A stretch of DNA of 64,000 nucleotides from Drechmeria coniospora. Lineage: Eukaryota > Ascomycota > Sordariomycetes > Hypocreales > Ophiocordycipitaceae. Both the position numbers and the translations under genes were made by a program. The stretch lies in the NCBI RefSeq assembly GCF_001625195.1, contig NC_054390.1, forward strand, positions 5,181,222 through 5,245,221. Direction: 5' to 3'. This document shows, piece after piece, positions 22,598 to 33,814 of this stretch. Within the stretch, counting starts at the first letter, position 1. The number at the start of each line of letters is the position of its first letter. Under the pieces are notes generated by a model that saw nothing but the letters and a program-made list of their open reading frames with translations, ran no database searches and was not told the origin of the DNA.

Positions 22598-23933
22598 GTG
22601 CTCTCGAATATCAATTGTTCTGTCGACCGTTCAGTGTCGTGCTCTGCCGCTATAGATCAATACGGAGACTCCATCGACCCAGACCAGCTCGAAGGGTTAT
22701 ACGTAAGGTTTATTACGGCTTGTTCTCTTCCATTTCGGCTTGTGGAATGTCCAGAGTTCAGAGCGCTCTTGGCCTATGTCAATGCCGATATTGATACTTG
22801 GCTTCCAGATACACACCAAACTGTCAGGAAATGGATCATGCGGCAGTATGAAGGTCAGAAGGAGAAGGTCAAGCAACGCATACAGTCAGCAAAGTCAAGG
22901 ATTCATATCAGCTGCGACTTTTGGACTTCCCCCAACTCGTTGGCAATCTTAGGCGTAGTTGCTCACTATGTTACGGAAGACGGCAAGCTGGAACACTGTA
23001 CTTTGGCCCTGAAAGACATCGACTGTGAGCATGATGGGTCTCACCTCGCTGCGGCAATCATGGAAGTGGTTGATGACTGGGGCTTTGCTTCGAAACTTGG
23101 ATATTTCGTTACGGACAATGCGAGCAATAACGACACCATGATGAAATCTCTTTCTCTTGGTTGGTACGATCCACTATTTCTTCCGATTGCTCCTAATATC
23201 CATAGGCCTTCTACGCCAATTTGACATTCAGTATGATGCCAAATCTCACCGACTCCGCTGCCAGTGTCATATTATCAACCTCGCTGCGAAAGCCTTCCTC
23301 TTCGTTACCGATAACGAGAAGCTTGAACTGGAAGATTCTCGTCTTCATAATGTAACACTGAAGCAGATTGAGGCGTGGCGGCGAAAGGGTCCTCTTGGTA
23401 AGCTGCATAACTTTGTCGTTTACATCCAAAGACGTGTTTAGCGAAGCCAAAAGTTTATGGCTATTAGCCGTAACCGCAGGCTTGCGCGAGATAACGACAC
23501 AAGGTGGAGTTCGTGGTACATTATGCTGCGAGCGGCCTTGAATCCGATAGACGCAATTGACGGCTATTTCAGCAAGTGGAGAGAAGCAGATTGCGCTGGA
23601 GACGAGCTCATTTCGGACGACTGGATCATCCTCGAGAAGGTCAAGTCCTTTCTAGAGAAGCTCAAAATGACGACCAAAGCCCTCGAGTCATTATTTGCAA
23701 CACTCGATAATGTCCTCTTGGCCATGGACTTCGTGTTGGCACAATTCGAAGCAGGAAAAGAGGCATATATGGACGATTCGATTATGGCACCAATGTATAA
23801 CTCTGGCTGGGCGAAATTGGACAAATACTACCCTCGTTCTGACGAGTCGCCTGCCTACGTTGCAGCTATTGTGCTCCACCCATCGCATGAGCTGCGGAGC
23901 GTGGGTAAAAGATTCGGAGATCAAACCCAGTAA
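22598..23933 (+). mobile_element. hAT-family transposase, frameshifted, lacking its C-terminus
   Basis: Three plus-strand segments together give a hAT transposase. 22598-23160 contains RIHISCDFWTSPNSLAILG and FVTDNASNNDTM. 23200-23441 contains RCQCHIINLAAKAFLF. 23457-23933 contains ARDNDTRWSSWY and an all-helical stretch. The DFWTS, TDNASNN, CxxHxxNL and DTRW motifs are the usual hAT signature. Frame changes occur near 23160-23220 and a stop at 23439-23441. The C-terminal dimerisation region (DILSIPAMSAE type) is absent here, but a copy of that region occurs at 39.4 kb. Terminal inverted repeats were not located. Confidence 0.85.
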
Positions 23934-24129
23934 TACCATTAAATGGCTTTATTTATGATGACACAACCCTACATAATCGAAACTTGAAGTCATCATGGTC
24001 GCTACCGTCTATATGTTGCCCTCGTGAGATAGGCCCGGTAGGTCGCTTAGAGATGTCATGAGCAAGTCTAATTCAGGATCAGGGAAACACTTCTAATTAT
24101 TATTTGATTTCATTATTGTACAATACCGC

Positions 24130-24870
24130 AAAAGGATTCAGTACTATGTTCGCGGCAACTCAAGATAGAGTGCAATGCACAGGCGGCTTCGCAAGCTGCG
24201 ACATTCAAATATTGTCGCGGCACTCGAGGCATTCTCAACGGCAAGCCGCCTATATATTGTCTACGAAGTGATGCATCTGCCATTAGAACATATTGTTAGG
24301 TCCGCTGCTTTCCCAGGCAGCAAAGAGATCGGCACCATACTAGGACAGGTATGAGAAGATCTTTCCCGCTATGAAACAAAAGGCTCATAAAATAGATACT
24401 AGACGGTCTGATCTGTCTTGAAAGCCATGGAATGACGCATGAATCGCTCAGTTGTAACAATGTTCTTCACAGAACCGGCCTTGTTAAGCTAGGTATGCCA
24501 ACGATCCAACGATCCTACGCTGTTGAAGAAATAACCGACAAGATACGGAGCACGATATGAAATGAATAGGCCTGATTTCTTAGACACAAAATCCAAGGAC
24601 TTGAAAGCGCTTGCAACTATCACCATGAGACTCATGCAGAAATACGTACTGGAAAATAACAAAGTTGGCGTGGAGAACCTAAAACCATGGGAACAGTCAC
24701 AAATCCTGGAATTCTTGCCATCAATTATGTCGGCTGGCGGTCTTCGAGATATAAGGAAGGTGAGATATCTATTTTAAGTCAGCTGTTTCAATATTGTCCT
24801 AACATTTCAGCATTTGTTCCTTAAGCAAATCTGGCCTAAGGGTTCTAGGTGGCCAATTGAGACCCTCTCT
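24130..24870 (+). pseudogene. Protein kinase-like pseudogene
   Basis: Fragments in more than one frame keep the order of a kinase domain. The N-lobe segment is LRKLRHSNIVAALEAFST with YIVYEVMHLPLEHIV. Next come a catalytic-loop-like piece near 24450 (SLSCNNVLHRTG) and a C-lobe piece, ATITMRLMQKYVLENN (24610-24665), with FLPSIMSAGG. The HRD and DFG motifs are not recognisable, typical of fungal-specific kinase-like families. Multiple stops show it is dead. Confidence 0.55.
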
Positions 24871-25421
24871 GATCTGATTACCATAGCTGAATTCACTGTA
24901 CCTCGGTATTACCGCTGGGTACAATAGCCAGGACACGTCTTATCTGTTGTCCAATCTTACCTCACCGCACGCCCACTGCAGCCATAGTATTAACAATCGG
25001 CAATGGGTCAATCGGTGGTTAACTAGCTCAATGTAGATTTCTTAACCCTCTTGTTTGCAGAAAACGGAATGATTCTCTTCCTTGCCATCGCCCAACTTCT
25101 GCAGAATGATACTTGAGGTTCTTGATTTCGAGTTCAAGTACTGCTTCCGGTAAAGAGCCAGGATTGTAATATAAGAAACATATGTAAGCTGGATCCCATA
25201 AGATCACGCCACTAGGAGCCACCGGGCAGCAAAGGTATACCGCACTACAAGTTAAACACGCCACTCGTGCATTGTAGAGACCCATTGTTAATTCTCACAT
25301 TCTTGTGAAGTTCGCCATAGCTGGTGCCTTTATTTATCGCCTGACTACTAACTGTAATAAACGGTCACAAAAAATATCACCTAAGTTGCATGCGGCATCC
25401 AAGTCCGAAATAGATTGCCTT

Positions 25422-25927
25422 CATTCAACGCAACTATTATTGCGCTCGGAGTAATGACTACTCTCATTACTGTCGTGCGCCTCGTTTTCAAAGGGTTTTT
25501 TAGTCAACCCAACGACTGGATCGCCGCAGTATCTTTAGCCCATGTTTGAGTGACATAGCTATCAGTACTGGGGGATTGACACCTGCGGGCTTGGGCAAAG
25601 ATATCTGGACCCTAGACACCCCCAGAATCGCCAAATTCGCCATCTACTTCTACATTATGGAGATTATATACATTCCAGAAGTATCCTTCATATAGACCAG
25701 CCTCACTCTCTTCTACCCTAGGGTTTTCCCTAGAGGAATAATACGACTCCTACAATGGGGTACGATTTTGCTCATCACGTTACATGGCTTTGTATTCAGT
25801 TTTATCGCTATGTTTCAATGCTCACCAGTTTATCTACTGTTGAGATCAATATTGTGGAGATGCGCAAGGACATTGCATTAATATCAACGTCTTCGGATGG
25901 CTGCTTGCTGCAGTAGGAGTCGCTCAG
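25422..25927 (+). pseudogene. Pth11-like / fungal rhodopsin-domain membrane protein fragment
   Basis: Membrane-spanning pieces in changing frames match the fungal rhodopsin-domain family associated with Pth11-type receptors: FNATIIALGVMTTLITVVRL, LGKDIWTLDTPRIAKFAIYF, YIMEIIYIPEVSF, and the family signature QGHCININVFGW just before 25927. A donor GTACGA follows the last segment exactly where such genes have an intron. Stops and frameshifts make it a pseudogene; later helices (26.0-26.3 kb) are only faintly detectable. Confidence 0.6.
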
Positions 25928-27336
25928 GTACGACTGGAACAAACATGTAGATGTAGGATGAAGGATCTGATCCTGTTAAGTACTCGTACAGATACCTTCA
26001 GACTAACCATATATAAACCCACCGACTAACTGAGGGTATAGCCCCAGTGTGGGTGAAGTGGTGTAGCTGACGTACATCTATTATAGGACTCATGTCCCTG
26101 ACAACAGCATAGCCCACCATGCTCTGTCTCATGCCATGTTTAATTGATAGCGTTATTTTGTCGAGACCTTCCCACTTCCTCCGCCCATCGGCAGTTCGTC
26201 CACATAAATCCCCAAAGATCGTTCTTCGTAGAAAGGATCAGAAACAGATCGGTGATATCACTTTTGGTTCCAACTACTCTCACTGATAGTGAGAGACATG
26301 CACCCCTGTAAGACTTGCAGCTGCAGTGGAGAACCTCCTCATTTCGTGGCTTGACACATCCTTAAGCTTGCCCCGTATCTCTAAGTCGATGCTACGCCAT
26401 TTTCAGACTACCCATGGCACATATGCAGCATGGTTCAGGCCTGATACAGGATGAACCAATCGAAAAGAGAAGGTGACTGCCGTAAAATCTATTGCAGACA
26501 TCCATACCTAGGAGGAAGACGAATCCACAAGGTATCCCTGGGAGCCAGAGGGCCCTTTGATTTTCTTCCATGGACGGACCCAGGGACAAATGGAAACCAA
26601 GCCGAAATGTTGTCCGAGCAGCCATTGAGTTCGCTAAACGAATGGGATGACTGAGGTGGGCTAAGATAGTAAACCCCTAGGCGAAGGCACAGGAGGTTAC
26701 GAGTTGGTAGCTTTCGGAGGTCCAAGCGATCGACTTGTAAGCCTTGCAAGCTAGAGGACACATTGAGTTTTGATTATGTTATTTACCAACCTTTAGAATC
26801 GCAATGGTCCCTACAACACACAGAATTAGGGGTCGCTGTTGCAAGACGCAACAAGCACAGTACATTGGACCATGGAATAATTAATTTCATGAAATCTTAG
26901 CGAGGCTATTAAGCTGGAATAAGCAGCGGGGCAGCGGTGTCCATAGGCGCTCTTAACATGACCCCAATCAATCACAGTCCTCGCCCGCCACTTCACCCTC
27001 GTCACTCTCCAGACTTTTTTTTTGAGCCGCTGAAAATTGAGTTAGAAGCGAAAATTAGGCCAGATTGAATACAGTCAGTCAGTCACAACCAGAGCCGAAC
27101 GGCCTCTGCATGGACTCTTCTCTCAGAGCCTTTGATAGCTGCTCGTTGTGCATCGAACCCACTCGTTCAGGTCTGCAGGGCGTCAGTTGTCGATTTGTCG
27201 ACTACGAATGGCGATCCAGATGATGCAAATCCAGATGACAATGGCAAATGCAGAGCGGCACGATTTACAAGGAGAGCAACGTCATTCAGGGACAGGAAGA
27301 TCGCCGATTGGCTGGAGGAGCATAAGGACGAGCGTT
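25928..27336. other. Eroded sequence without clear genes
   Basis: The first few hundred bases probably carry the degraded rest of the Pth11-like gene. Small frames overlap at 26392-26761 on both strands without recognisable domains. A frame at 27132-27336 (plus) runs into the insertion at 27354. Confidence 0.35.
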
Positions 27337-27353
27337 ATCTTGCTACTGTCAAC

Positions 27354-28023
27354 TCTCGTAAAAAAATTTCAGCTTCTGCTGCTGTTAGTAGCTGTTAGCA
27401 GAGAAATTTTTCACAAGCCACCTAGCCGCGCCCCGCCTCTAAGACCCTAACAGGGCCTAACAAGGCACGAAGGAGACCTTTGGAGAGTTCATCTTCTTCG
27501 CTCGGGACGTGGCATCGACAACAAAGAAGGCCGAATAATACATACAGTCGAGATATAACGCCTACAAGCACAGGGAGGCCGGCGGGAGGGAGACCTGACG
27601 GACCCCTACGCAAGGACTCGGAAGCTCTGGTTTGGGGGACTACGACACCGAAGCCAATCCTTGCCATGTGGAAGGCCACGACTGCCTATGGGTATTTTAC
27701 CGCGACTACGGCATGCGACGGTCTTCGAAGCCGAGGTCTTTGTCAGTCCCTTCACAAAAAAGACTGGCCTACGCTTAAGCGACCGCTGACGGACGCCGAG
27801 GCTCAGATCAACTTGCTCTACGCGCTGAAATGCTAGATGGCTGAGAATAGTTGGGAAATTGTAGGAAAGTGGAAGGAATAGGGAATACCAGGGCGCACTT
27901 ACCCAGCCCTCCTCCTATACGCACACTGCATCTGCACCCTCCTGTATCTAGGTAGCCTAGCACGTCTTTCGCCCCAATGGGGACACCCAGGACTTTAAAT
28001 GCCAAACAAACAAACAAACAAAC
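27354..28023 (+). mobile_element. (CAAA)n-tailed insertion with 17-bp target duplication
   Basis: About 670 bp is bounded by ATCTTGCTACTGTCAAC (27337-27353) and ATCTTGCTACTGTTAAC (28024-28040), a 17-bp direct repeat with one mismatch. The insert ends in a run of CAAA units immediately before the second copy. A variable-length duplication plus a simple-repeat tail is the signature of target-primed reverse transcription, as in LINEs, SINEs or processed copies. The body contains a 119-codon frame (27480-27836) with no recognisable reverse transcriptase, so it is a non-autonomous or heavily truncated element mobilised in trans. Confidence 0.7.
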
Positions 28024-28040
28024 ATCTTGCTACTGTTAAC

Positions 28041-29237
28041 GATATACCCTGGTGAACTGACCAGTTGCGCCTCCGTCGATTGATGTTGAACATTCTGTGA
28101 TTGGACATCAGGGTGAGTTATGAGTGCTGAGTACGTTCGTTGCCGGAGCAAAGCCGGTATCTATAGCCTACTCTTCTAAATTCCTTCAAGATTATTGCAG
28201 TTTTATCAACTTGGGCCGTCAGATGGGAAGGGCCTTCGTCTACGGAGGGAGTACAGCATTCCCGACCATTGTAGTAAATAAATAATATGGCAATAAAACA
28301 ATATATCGCAATACAAACTAGATAGATAGTAGTGTTGCTGTCGAACGATAATAGTGGTTTCATACGGAACGCCGTCACCACGTCGGCAGGCCCGGACGTA
28401 TCATTCTGTCAGCAGCGCCGACGAACAAGCAGGCCGGAGTAACAACGCATTTGCCGTCAGTAGGACGCCCTGGATGTATAAATATCAAGTCAAACCACTC
28501 TTAGTGATTACCCTCTCCAATCCTCCTCCATACTATTGCGCGCGCATGTCAGCCTTCAGCTTGATACCAGACATCCTTACTCTCCTGTTGTGGCTTGATG
28601 ACTTGCGTCTTTCCATTGGCAGACAATCTCGACTTCCAGAACGCGAGGATTGCGTACTAGACCTTTTCCGCCCTCTGCAATCTCCACAACGGCTTCATGT
28701 CTCGATGACCATCGACCAGCCCGTGGGTAACGTCGGTCGGCGGCGTAACGAACCAGAACCCGCCACAAGGTCAGTATTTCCAGCGAGAAGCATGGCAGGA
28801 CGATGCTATTAACGGCTACATTAAGGAACTAAATGGCTATCTCACGGATAACTACAACCCAAAGAAGCGTGCCAAATTGAGCTAAAGCCTCTTTTATATA
28901 CCTGCTTTAGTTAGTATAATATTACTACTAGTGTAGCGGAGGCCTATAAGGGCCCTAAGGTTGACTGTTGATTAGTATAACGGAGGCCTATAAGGGTCCT
29001 AAGTTTGACTGTTGCTTAGGTAGTAAGCTAAGTCTTGTCGTCTCAAGCAGTATTCCCAATTGGACATGTAGGCACAGCCAGGAAGATCCTGCCTGCCACT
29101 GCTGTGACGATCGTGCAAATGTAAGTGGCTAAATGGCTCCCCTCGACGACCTTTGCCGTGCCCAATTCGGACCTGCATCCGCATGCGTGATCTGCTCGTC
29201 GGAAACCGGACGACGCGCCGGCATCAGGCTCTCCCCT
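28041..29237. other. No recognised gene; contains a short tandem duplication
   Basis: A frame near 28600-28880 ends GYIKELNGYLTDNYNPKKRA, which looks like a real protein C-terminus but is not recognisable. At 28936-29024 two 44-bp units, each containing GGAGGCCTATAAGGG, occur in tandem. From 29050 to 29230 the sequence resembles the AATTGGAC-containing repeat family of 61-63 kb. Confidence 0.4.
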
Positions 29238-29450
29238 AGGTCCCTGTCTCACGAGCTACGTTCGCCCTTGCATGGTATCGTTCTCGGTATAGAGATATTA
29301 CAGGAGTCCATCACATCACTGGATACTTTCCAGAGGGGTGTTGTGCAGACCGTGGAAACATGCGGGCGTACATTGCTGGACACCGTGGACCACCTCCTAG
29401 ACTGGACCAAAATCAACAATTTGCCGACGAAGAGTGCGTATGAACGAGAT
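29238..29450 (+). pseudogene. Hybrid histidine kinase fragment: HisKA dimerisation box
   Basis: The frame contains SLSHELRSPLHGIVLGI, the H-box with the phospho-accepting histidine. It is followed by a second helix ending LLDTVDHLLDWTKINN, together a complete HisKA helical hairpin. Upstream sensor and downstream ATP-binding (N, G1, G2) boxes are missing, and the frame runs into unrelated sequence ending at 29528. It lies head-to-tail against the bZIP gene. A receiver-domain fragment of the same type of protein lies at 60.3 kb. Confidence 0.7.
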
Positions 29451-29620
29451 ATTGCAGCGATAGCAGGTGCACGCGGGCTGATAGCCGGTTGTCATAACCA
29501 GAAGGTTGCGCACACAACCAGGCTCTAAACTTCTTGGCAGTAGCGCAGTACACTTTTGGGAGTAGGAAAATCCAGTATAGCATAGCGTAGTATCTACGCT
29601 AATACAATCGCGTGCTTCCA

Positions 29621-30448
29621 CTATTCACCGTTAAGCTCGTCCATCAGTCTGAATATCGTGGTGTTCATTACGGAGCAGTTGGCCGCTCCATTGCATCCAA
29701 GGGCGACACGTGTCTGACCAAGATCAGCTTGGCCATGGAGTTCGACAAGTATCGCCGCCGCTGCCTCGCAAGGCGTTTCAAGCATTTCCGTACGACCACC
29801 ATCCGTTGTCGGTGGTCCAGGAGGACAACAACAGTCTGACATTGGCGGAAGCACATCGTCCACGTAACGCCCAACCTGCTCGGGGTTTTGATTGTCCTCG
29901 TAACCCGGCTGTTGGCAGTATTCTTCCCCCTCGACCTGATGCTGATGTCGCGCTGCGTCAAAACTGCGCCTAATGCCGGTCGGGGACAATGCCTGCTCCG
30001 GAAGAGCTGCCCCTGATGCGGTCGCAGGTGCCTTCCGCCTCGTGATAGTTGTCGACGTAATGCGACTCGGTATCAGTGACGAGGAATTTTGGTCAGAGGC
30101 AGGCAGACCGATTCCGGAAGGAGCTAAACGGACGTCCCGCATCCACGCCTGCCCGGCCGATGGGAAGGAGGACAAGTAATGACTGACATCGCTCGGGGAG
30201 GCGCCAAGCAAGGCGAGCAAGGCACGTAGCCGTTGGTTCTCAACGAACATGGCTCTGGCGGCCCTCTGCATATCTAGGGACGCCTGGACGCCCCGGCGCT
30301 TGTATTCTTCCAGTTGCCTTGACAAGTTGTCGATGAGCTCCTTCCGCCGAGCCCTGGAGCGCCGCTGACTCTCACGATTCTGGGCACTAGACTCTGGCGT
30401 TTTGAACTGCACCGGTGTTCGGTCCGTGAGAATCTGCGGCGAAAGCAA
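29621..30448 (-). CDS. bZIP transcription factor, probably intact
   Basis: The 275-codon minus-strand frame has the basic region AQNRESQRRSRARRKEL at residues about 22-38, immediately followed by a leucine-type coiled coil (LSRQLEEYKRRGVQASLD, then ENQRLRALLALLGAS). This is a family of ascomycete bZIPs distinct from Yap1/Yap8. The C-terminal half is low-complexity with a CCCPP patch and ends MDELNGE. Two starts are possible: ATG 30448, or ATG 30486 (MPRK) spliced by a 41-nt GT-AG intron (30434-30474) to ILTDRTP. The spliced form fits the family's basic N-terminus, though the intron is unusually short. It is GC-rich and free of stops. Its 3' neighbour on the same strand order is the rhodanese-type gene upstream at 30913-31498, followed by divergent Acr3, so control of arsenic genes is a reasonable inference. 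Confidence 0.8.
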   Translation of the reverse strand: MLSPQILTDRTPVQFKTPESSAQNRESQRRSRARRKELIDNLSRQLEEYKRRGVQASLDMQRAARAMFVENQRLRALLALLGASPSDVSHYLSSFPSAGQAWMRDVRLAPSGIGLPASDQNSSSLIPSRITSTTITRRKAPATASGAALPEQALSPTGIRRSFDAARHQHQVEGEEYCQQPGYEDNQNPEQVGRYVDDVLPPMSDCCCPPGPPTTDGGRTEMLETPCEAAAAILVELHGQADLGQTRVALGCNGAANCSVMNTTIFRLMDELNGE

Positions 30449-30912
30449 GTTTTATGGGTAGGAATGTTCCTTACCTTCCGAGGCATTTGATATTCGCGCT
30501 GCACACTCGACAGTCGGGCCAAACCCGTTCAGGTATTGTGCGGTCGCTGCCACATAGGAGACCCCAAGTTCTCAGTCGGTCGCTGGGATGCTGCGATCCC
30601 TAGTTTGCACGCCGATTGTATGCACAGGAACCACGGTGTTGTAGGGCAAACTTGGGATGGAATGTGCTCGTTGCGGGAGCTGTTTCGTCTGGGCGACCTG
30701 TCTTATCCTCCTAGTTGCTCGGAACCATCCACTGACCGCCCAGACCTCAAATGGGTGGTGGGTCCTGTCTGCAGCTGTTTGGTTTGTTGGAGCCACCACT
30801 GTGGCGGCAACAGTGGCGAGAGACCATCACGGAACATGGTAAAAACGCTCTGTATAAGACCCTGCTGAAACACTTGATCTCACCGAGACTTCCCGCCCAT
30901 ACAAATCCACTT

Positions 30913-31498
30913 CTAGGTGAGCCAGAGAATCCATGAACATGCCCATGGAGCTGCATCGTACTCGTCCATCCACTCCACGAATTGACTGCCGCCCAGCACC
31001 CAGCCATTGACTCCCTCGTGGAGAATCAGGCTCTCCATGCTGTCACCACCGCAACAGTCGAAGATGTGGTCTTGGAACCAGCCAGCAGCCCGAGTGCCGC
31101 GGCCTCGGGACGAAGCTACTGGCCTTTCAGTCACTAAACAACGCTTGGCTGGGAGGTTGCTAGAAAGCTCTACTTACAGCAGTACCAGATAACCTCGCGC
31201 ACACCAGCCGCCTTGAACAAGCGGTAGAGCGTCGGAATAGTTGGGTACAGGCTCTGCACTGGAAGGTTTACGGCCTCGAATTGTGCCTCCCTAATGCGAC
31301 GCGTACTCAGCACAGCACAGCATAGGCAGAGGCATCACTCGCATGGTTCCAGCTCGTAATCCATAGCTCACAACCCCTGCACCAAGCACGGAGGGAACGC
31401 ACCTCGTGGTCCGCACGCCGAAGATTGACGAGGAGAAAATCACGTCCAACAACATTCTCGCTCCCTTTGAGTATACTTAGAAGTTCCTCGCGCGTCAC
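30913..31498 (-). CDS. Cdc25/rhodanese-type arsenate reductase-like protein, three exons
   Basis: Exon 1 (31498-31403) encodes MTREELLSILKGSENVVGRD and on to RRADHE. Exon 3 (31115-30913) begins SSSRGRGTRAAGWF. The exon 2-3 junction (intron 31116-31177, GTAAGT...TAG) restores the active-site loop WYCSSSRGRG, that is C-X5-R of Cdc25/Acr2-type phosphatases and arsenate reductases. The tail EFVEWMDEY-like motif is present (QFVEWMDEYDAAP). The usual acceptor before GGTIRG (31291-31292) gives a frameshift. An acceptor 16 nt further in (AG at 31275-31276, exon 2 31274-31178) keeps frame and gives 131 residues lacking GGTIRG. The gene is therefore intact but slightly shortened, or newly broken. It is divergent from acr3 with a 588-bp intergenic region. 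Confidence 0.7.
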
Positions 31499-32086
31499 GT
31501 ATCAAGGTTGAAGATTCCTCGGGGCAGGGTATGCCGCGTACCAGGGCGGAGAGATTGTGTTTCTTGTCTCCTGCGCTGTCACCATCGCAGCGTATAAGAT
31601 GCTACGCAAAGAGATGTCGGTTACGCAAGTCGCTTCAGTGTGATATGTCGGCGAAAGAAGTTGGAAGCCTCGAATTGACCATGGCATGGCTTAACCGGCA
31701 AGTTAGCCTTTTCAATGCGGCAGTCAGCTCTTAAATCATCGGACTGTGATTATTCCAAGACTCGAGGAGACTGTCACGTTTCCAATATGGTTGGCTGGAG
31801 CACATTGGCTGGCCGTGCGGGGGACCTGAGGAATTGTACTGGTAAGCAAAAATTTTGAGCCCAGCCACCACAGCCCATCCTATCGGAAAAGCGATGCGTG
31901 ACTCACCCCCAAGCTATGATTGGCCCACTCCTTTGAGGAGCAAAGAGATAGATTTGGGGCTGGGGAGCGTAAAGCCTCTGGGGTTCCGGTGGGCTGCGAA
32001 TTTGGCATCATAAAACAACCGAACAGTCCCCATGAATCAGTGCTTCAATCTTCGCCGCACAAGCCAGGAGATACATCATTGCAACC

Positions 32087-32775
32087 ATGTCTGCCGAACC
32101 AAAGTCTAGAGATTTCACCGGTTCACCTTTGGCGCAGCAGCCCGACGTTGCCTCCGCGACGACCCAAGACTTGGAGGGCAAAGTTGACAGAGACGGCAAC
32201 GGCAAAAAGGATACAGTGTCAGCTTTCAAGGCGCTAGGATGGCTTGACCGCTTCCTCGCCCTATGGATCTTCCTTGCCATGGCAATTGGTATCATTCTCG
32301 GTAAATTTGTGCCCTCGGCCGGGCCGGCGTTGCAAAAGGGCAAGTTTGTAGGGGTGTCGGTACCGATTGGTATGTACCACACTGAAGCCAGCATCTGAAA
32401 AACCGGCATCTACGTGCAGGAAGAGCTAAACAATCTGTCTCTAGCCGTTGGTCTCCTAGTCATGATGTACCCGATCCTATGCAAGGTCCGATATGAGTCG
32501 CTCCATGAGCTCCTGGCTCGGCGCTCTATGTGGAAGCAGATACTCTTCAGCGTCGTCGTAAACTGGGTGGTAGCCCCATTTCTCATGGTAATTCGGCCTG
32601 CCCCGCTCTCCTCACAACCTTCAACCCATTAGTACACGTGTTGTTCCTTGTTCCTAGTTTTTATTCACTGACACCATTCCACCCCAACCTTGGTCTTGCA
32701 TGGGCTTTCCTTCCTGACAAAAGCGATTTGCGTGCCGGCCTGATCCTTGTTGGCCTTGGAAGATGCAGCGTCATG
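32087..32775 (+). pseudogene. Acr3-type arsenite efflux transporter, 3'-truncated
   Basis: Exon 1 (32087-32369) encodes a hydrophilic N-terminus and then LGWLDRFLALWIFLAMAIG, a first membrane segment followed by FVPSAGPALQKGKFVGVSVP. A GTATGT...TAG intron (32370-32444) leads to exon 2 (32445-32587): AVGLLVMMYPILCKVRYE ... NWVVAPFLM. A GTAATT donor follows. The next homologous codons (LGLAWAFLPDKSDLRAGL) begin at 32689, but they are preceded by AC, not AG, so the acceptor is lost. Similarity stops abruptly after LGRCSVM at 32775, before the conserved mid-membrane region, so the protein would lack at least half of its ten segments. Acr3 proteins export arsenite; this copy cannot be functional as read. 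Confidence 0.85.
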
Positions 32776-33814
32776 CTCGCCAAGCTTATACGGTATGCCG
32801 TGGATGTGATGAGTGGCCAACGGCCACTACCATCTATCCGAGCTTACTCAATTCGAGGTGCCCGGGACGCACCTGGGGTTCGTTATGAATTTCTGGATGA
32901 GGTACTGAACATAAAAACAAAAGCAGGGTGCATTTATTACAGAACTGGACAAGGGGCCGCCCCTCGGGAAAGGCCTCCAGCCGCAAAAGTTGTGACCACT
33001 TTTCCCTCTTATCGTTCTACGTACACGCACAGTACAGCACAGTACAGTACCGCCATCTGGAGGCAAGCTGCCATACTGCTTCCAGTGTTCTTTTTTGACC
33101 AAGAAGTGACTCCCTTTCGACTTGGATGCGACGCTCCTATTCGCAGCGAGACCTGTGTTCCGCCTAGATCCAAACCCCACCACCTACTTGGTTACTGTCC
33201 GTTCGTGGCCGCCAAAGGGTCCAAAAGTACGAACGTTGAAAAAGTTGCCAAGTGACTTTGTCTCACTCTTCTAACCGGGCGAGACCAACAAGGCAGCTCA
33301 TGTAATACACTTTTGCCTTGATGGCATATCTGATCCCTGTCAGGCGCGCAGCATCAGGCTCCTTGTTTAGTCCTGTAGATTAGCCTAGGCATCCATCGCT
33401 CAGTAGTCTCTAGCGTCGCTTGGGCATGCCGCTGAGATCCCGTGGGCCTGGCAGGTTTGGGATTATGCCTTTACCTGCAGCGCCATTCATTCGGTGCGGA
33501 TTGGCACCTTTTGATATTACTTGCCTTTTGCCGCCGCAGCCCATGTTGACATCAGTCCAAAGTATCATCCACGGCTGGAATGGCAGCAGCGTTTCAGTTG
33601 TCAACTTGCGGCCGTCCTGGCCATAAGTGGCATTACCAGAAAGTGACATTTGGGGCCAATTGTTGAACTCTCTCAAAATTTTCAGCAGCTTTCGAAATTA
33701 CACTAGGAGAGGCAAAGTTGGTGCCAGGGATCTATTCGGCCGCAATAGCTGGGCTGTTGTATCACATGACGATGCCAAATTTTGCACGGAGTACTACGGA
33801 GTATGTACGAAGTA
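32776..33814. other. Unassigned sequence after the acr3 break
   Basis: A long plus frame (32530-33255) runs through here but shows no known domain. A CAGTACAGCACAGTACAGTAC-like short repeat occurs at about 33030, and GGAGTACTACGGAGTA-type short repeats at about 33790. A minus frame at 33410-33676 is unrecognised. Confidence 0.35.

Noticed and set aside
29621..30448. Yap8/ARR1 orthologue
   Set aside because: The basic region NRESQRRSRARR is not the Yap type (which has the QRAFR signature), so only functional analogy by position is claimed.
33410..33676. ArsH or another ars gene next to acr3
   Set aside because: The minus-strand frame shows no flavoprotein motifs or other recognisable features.
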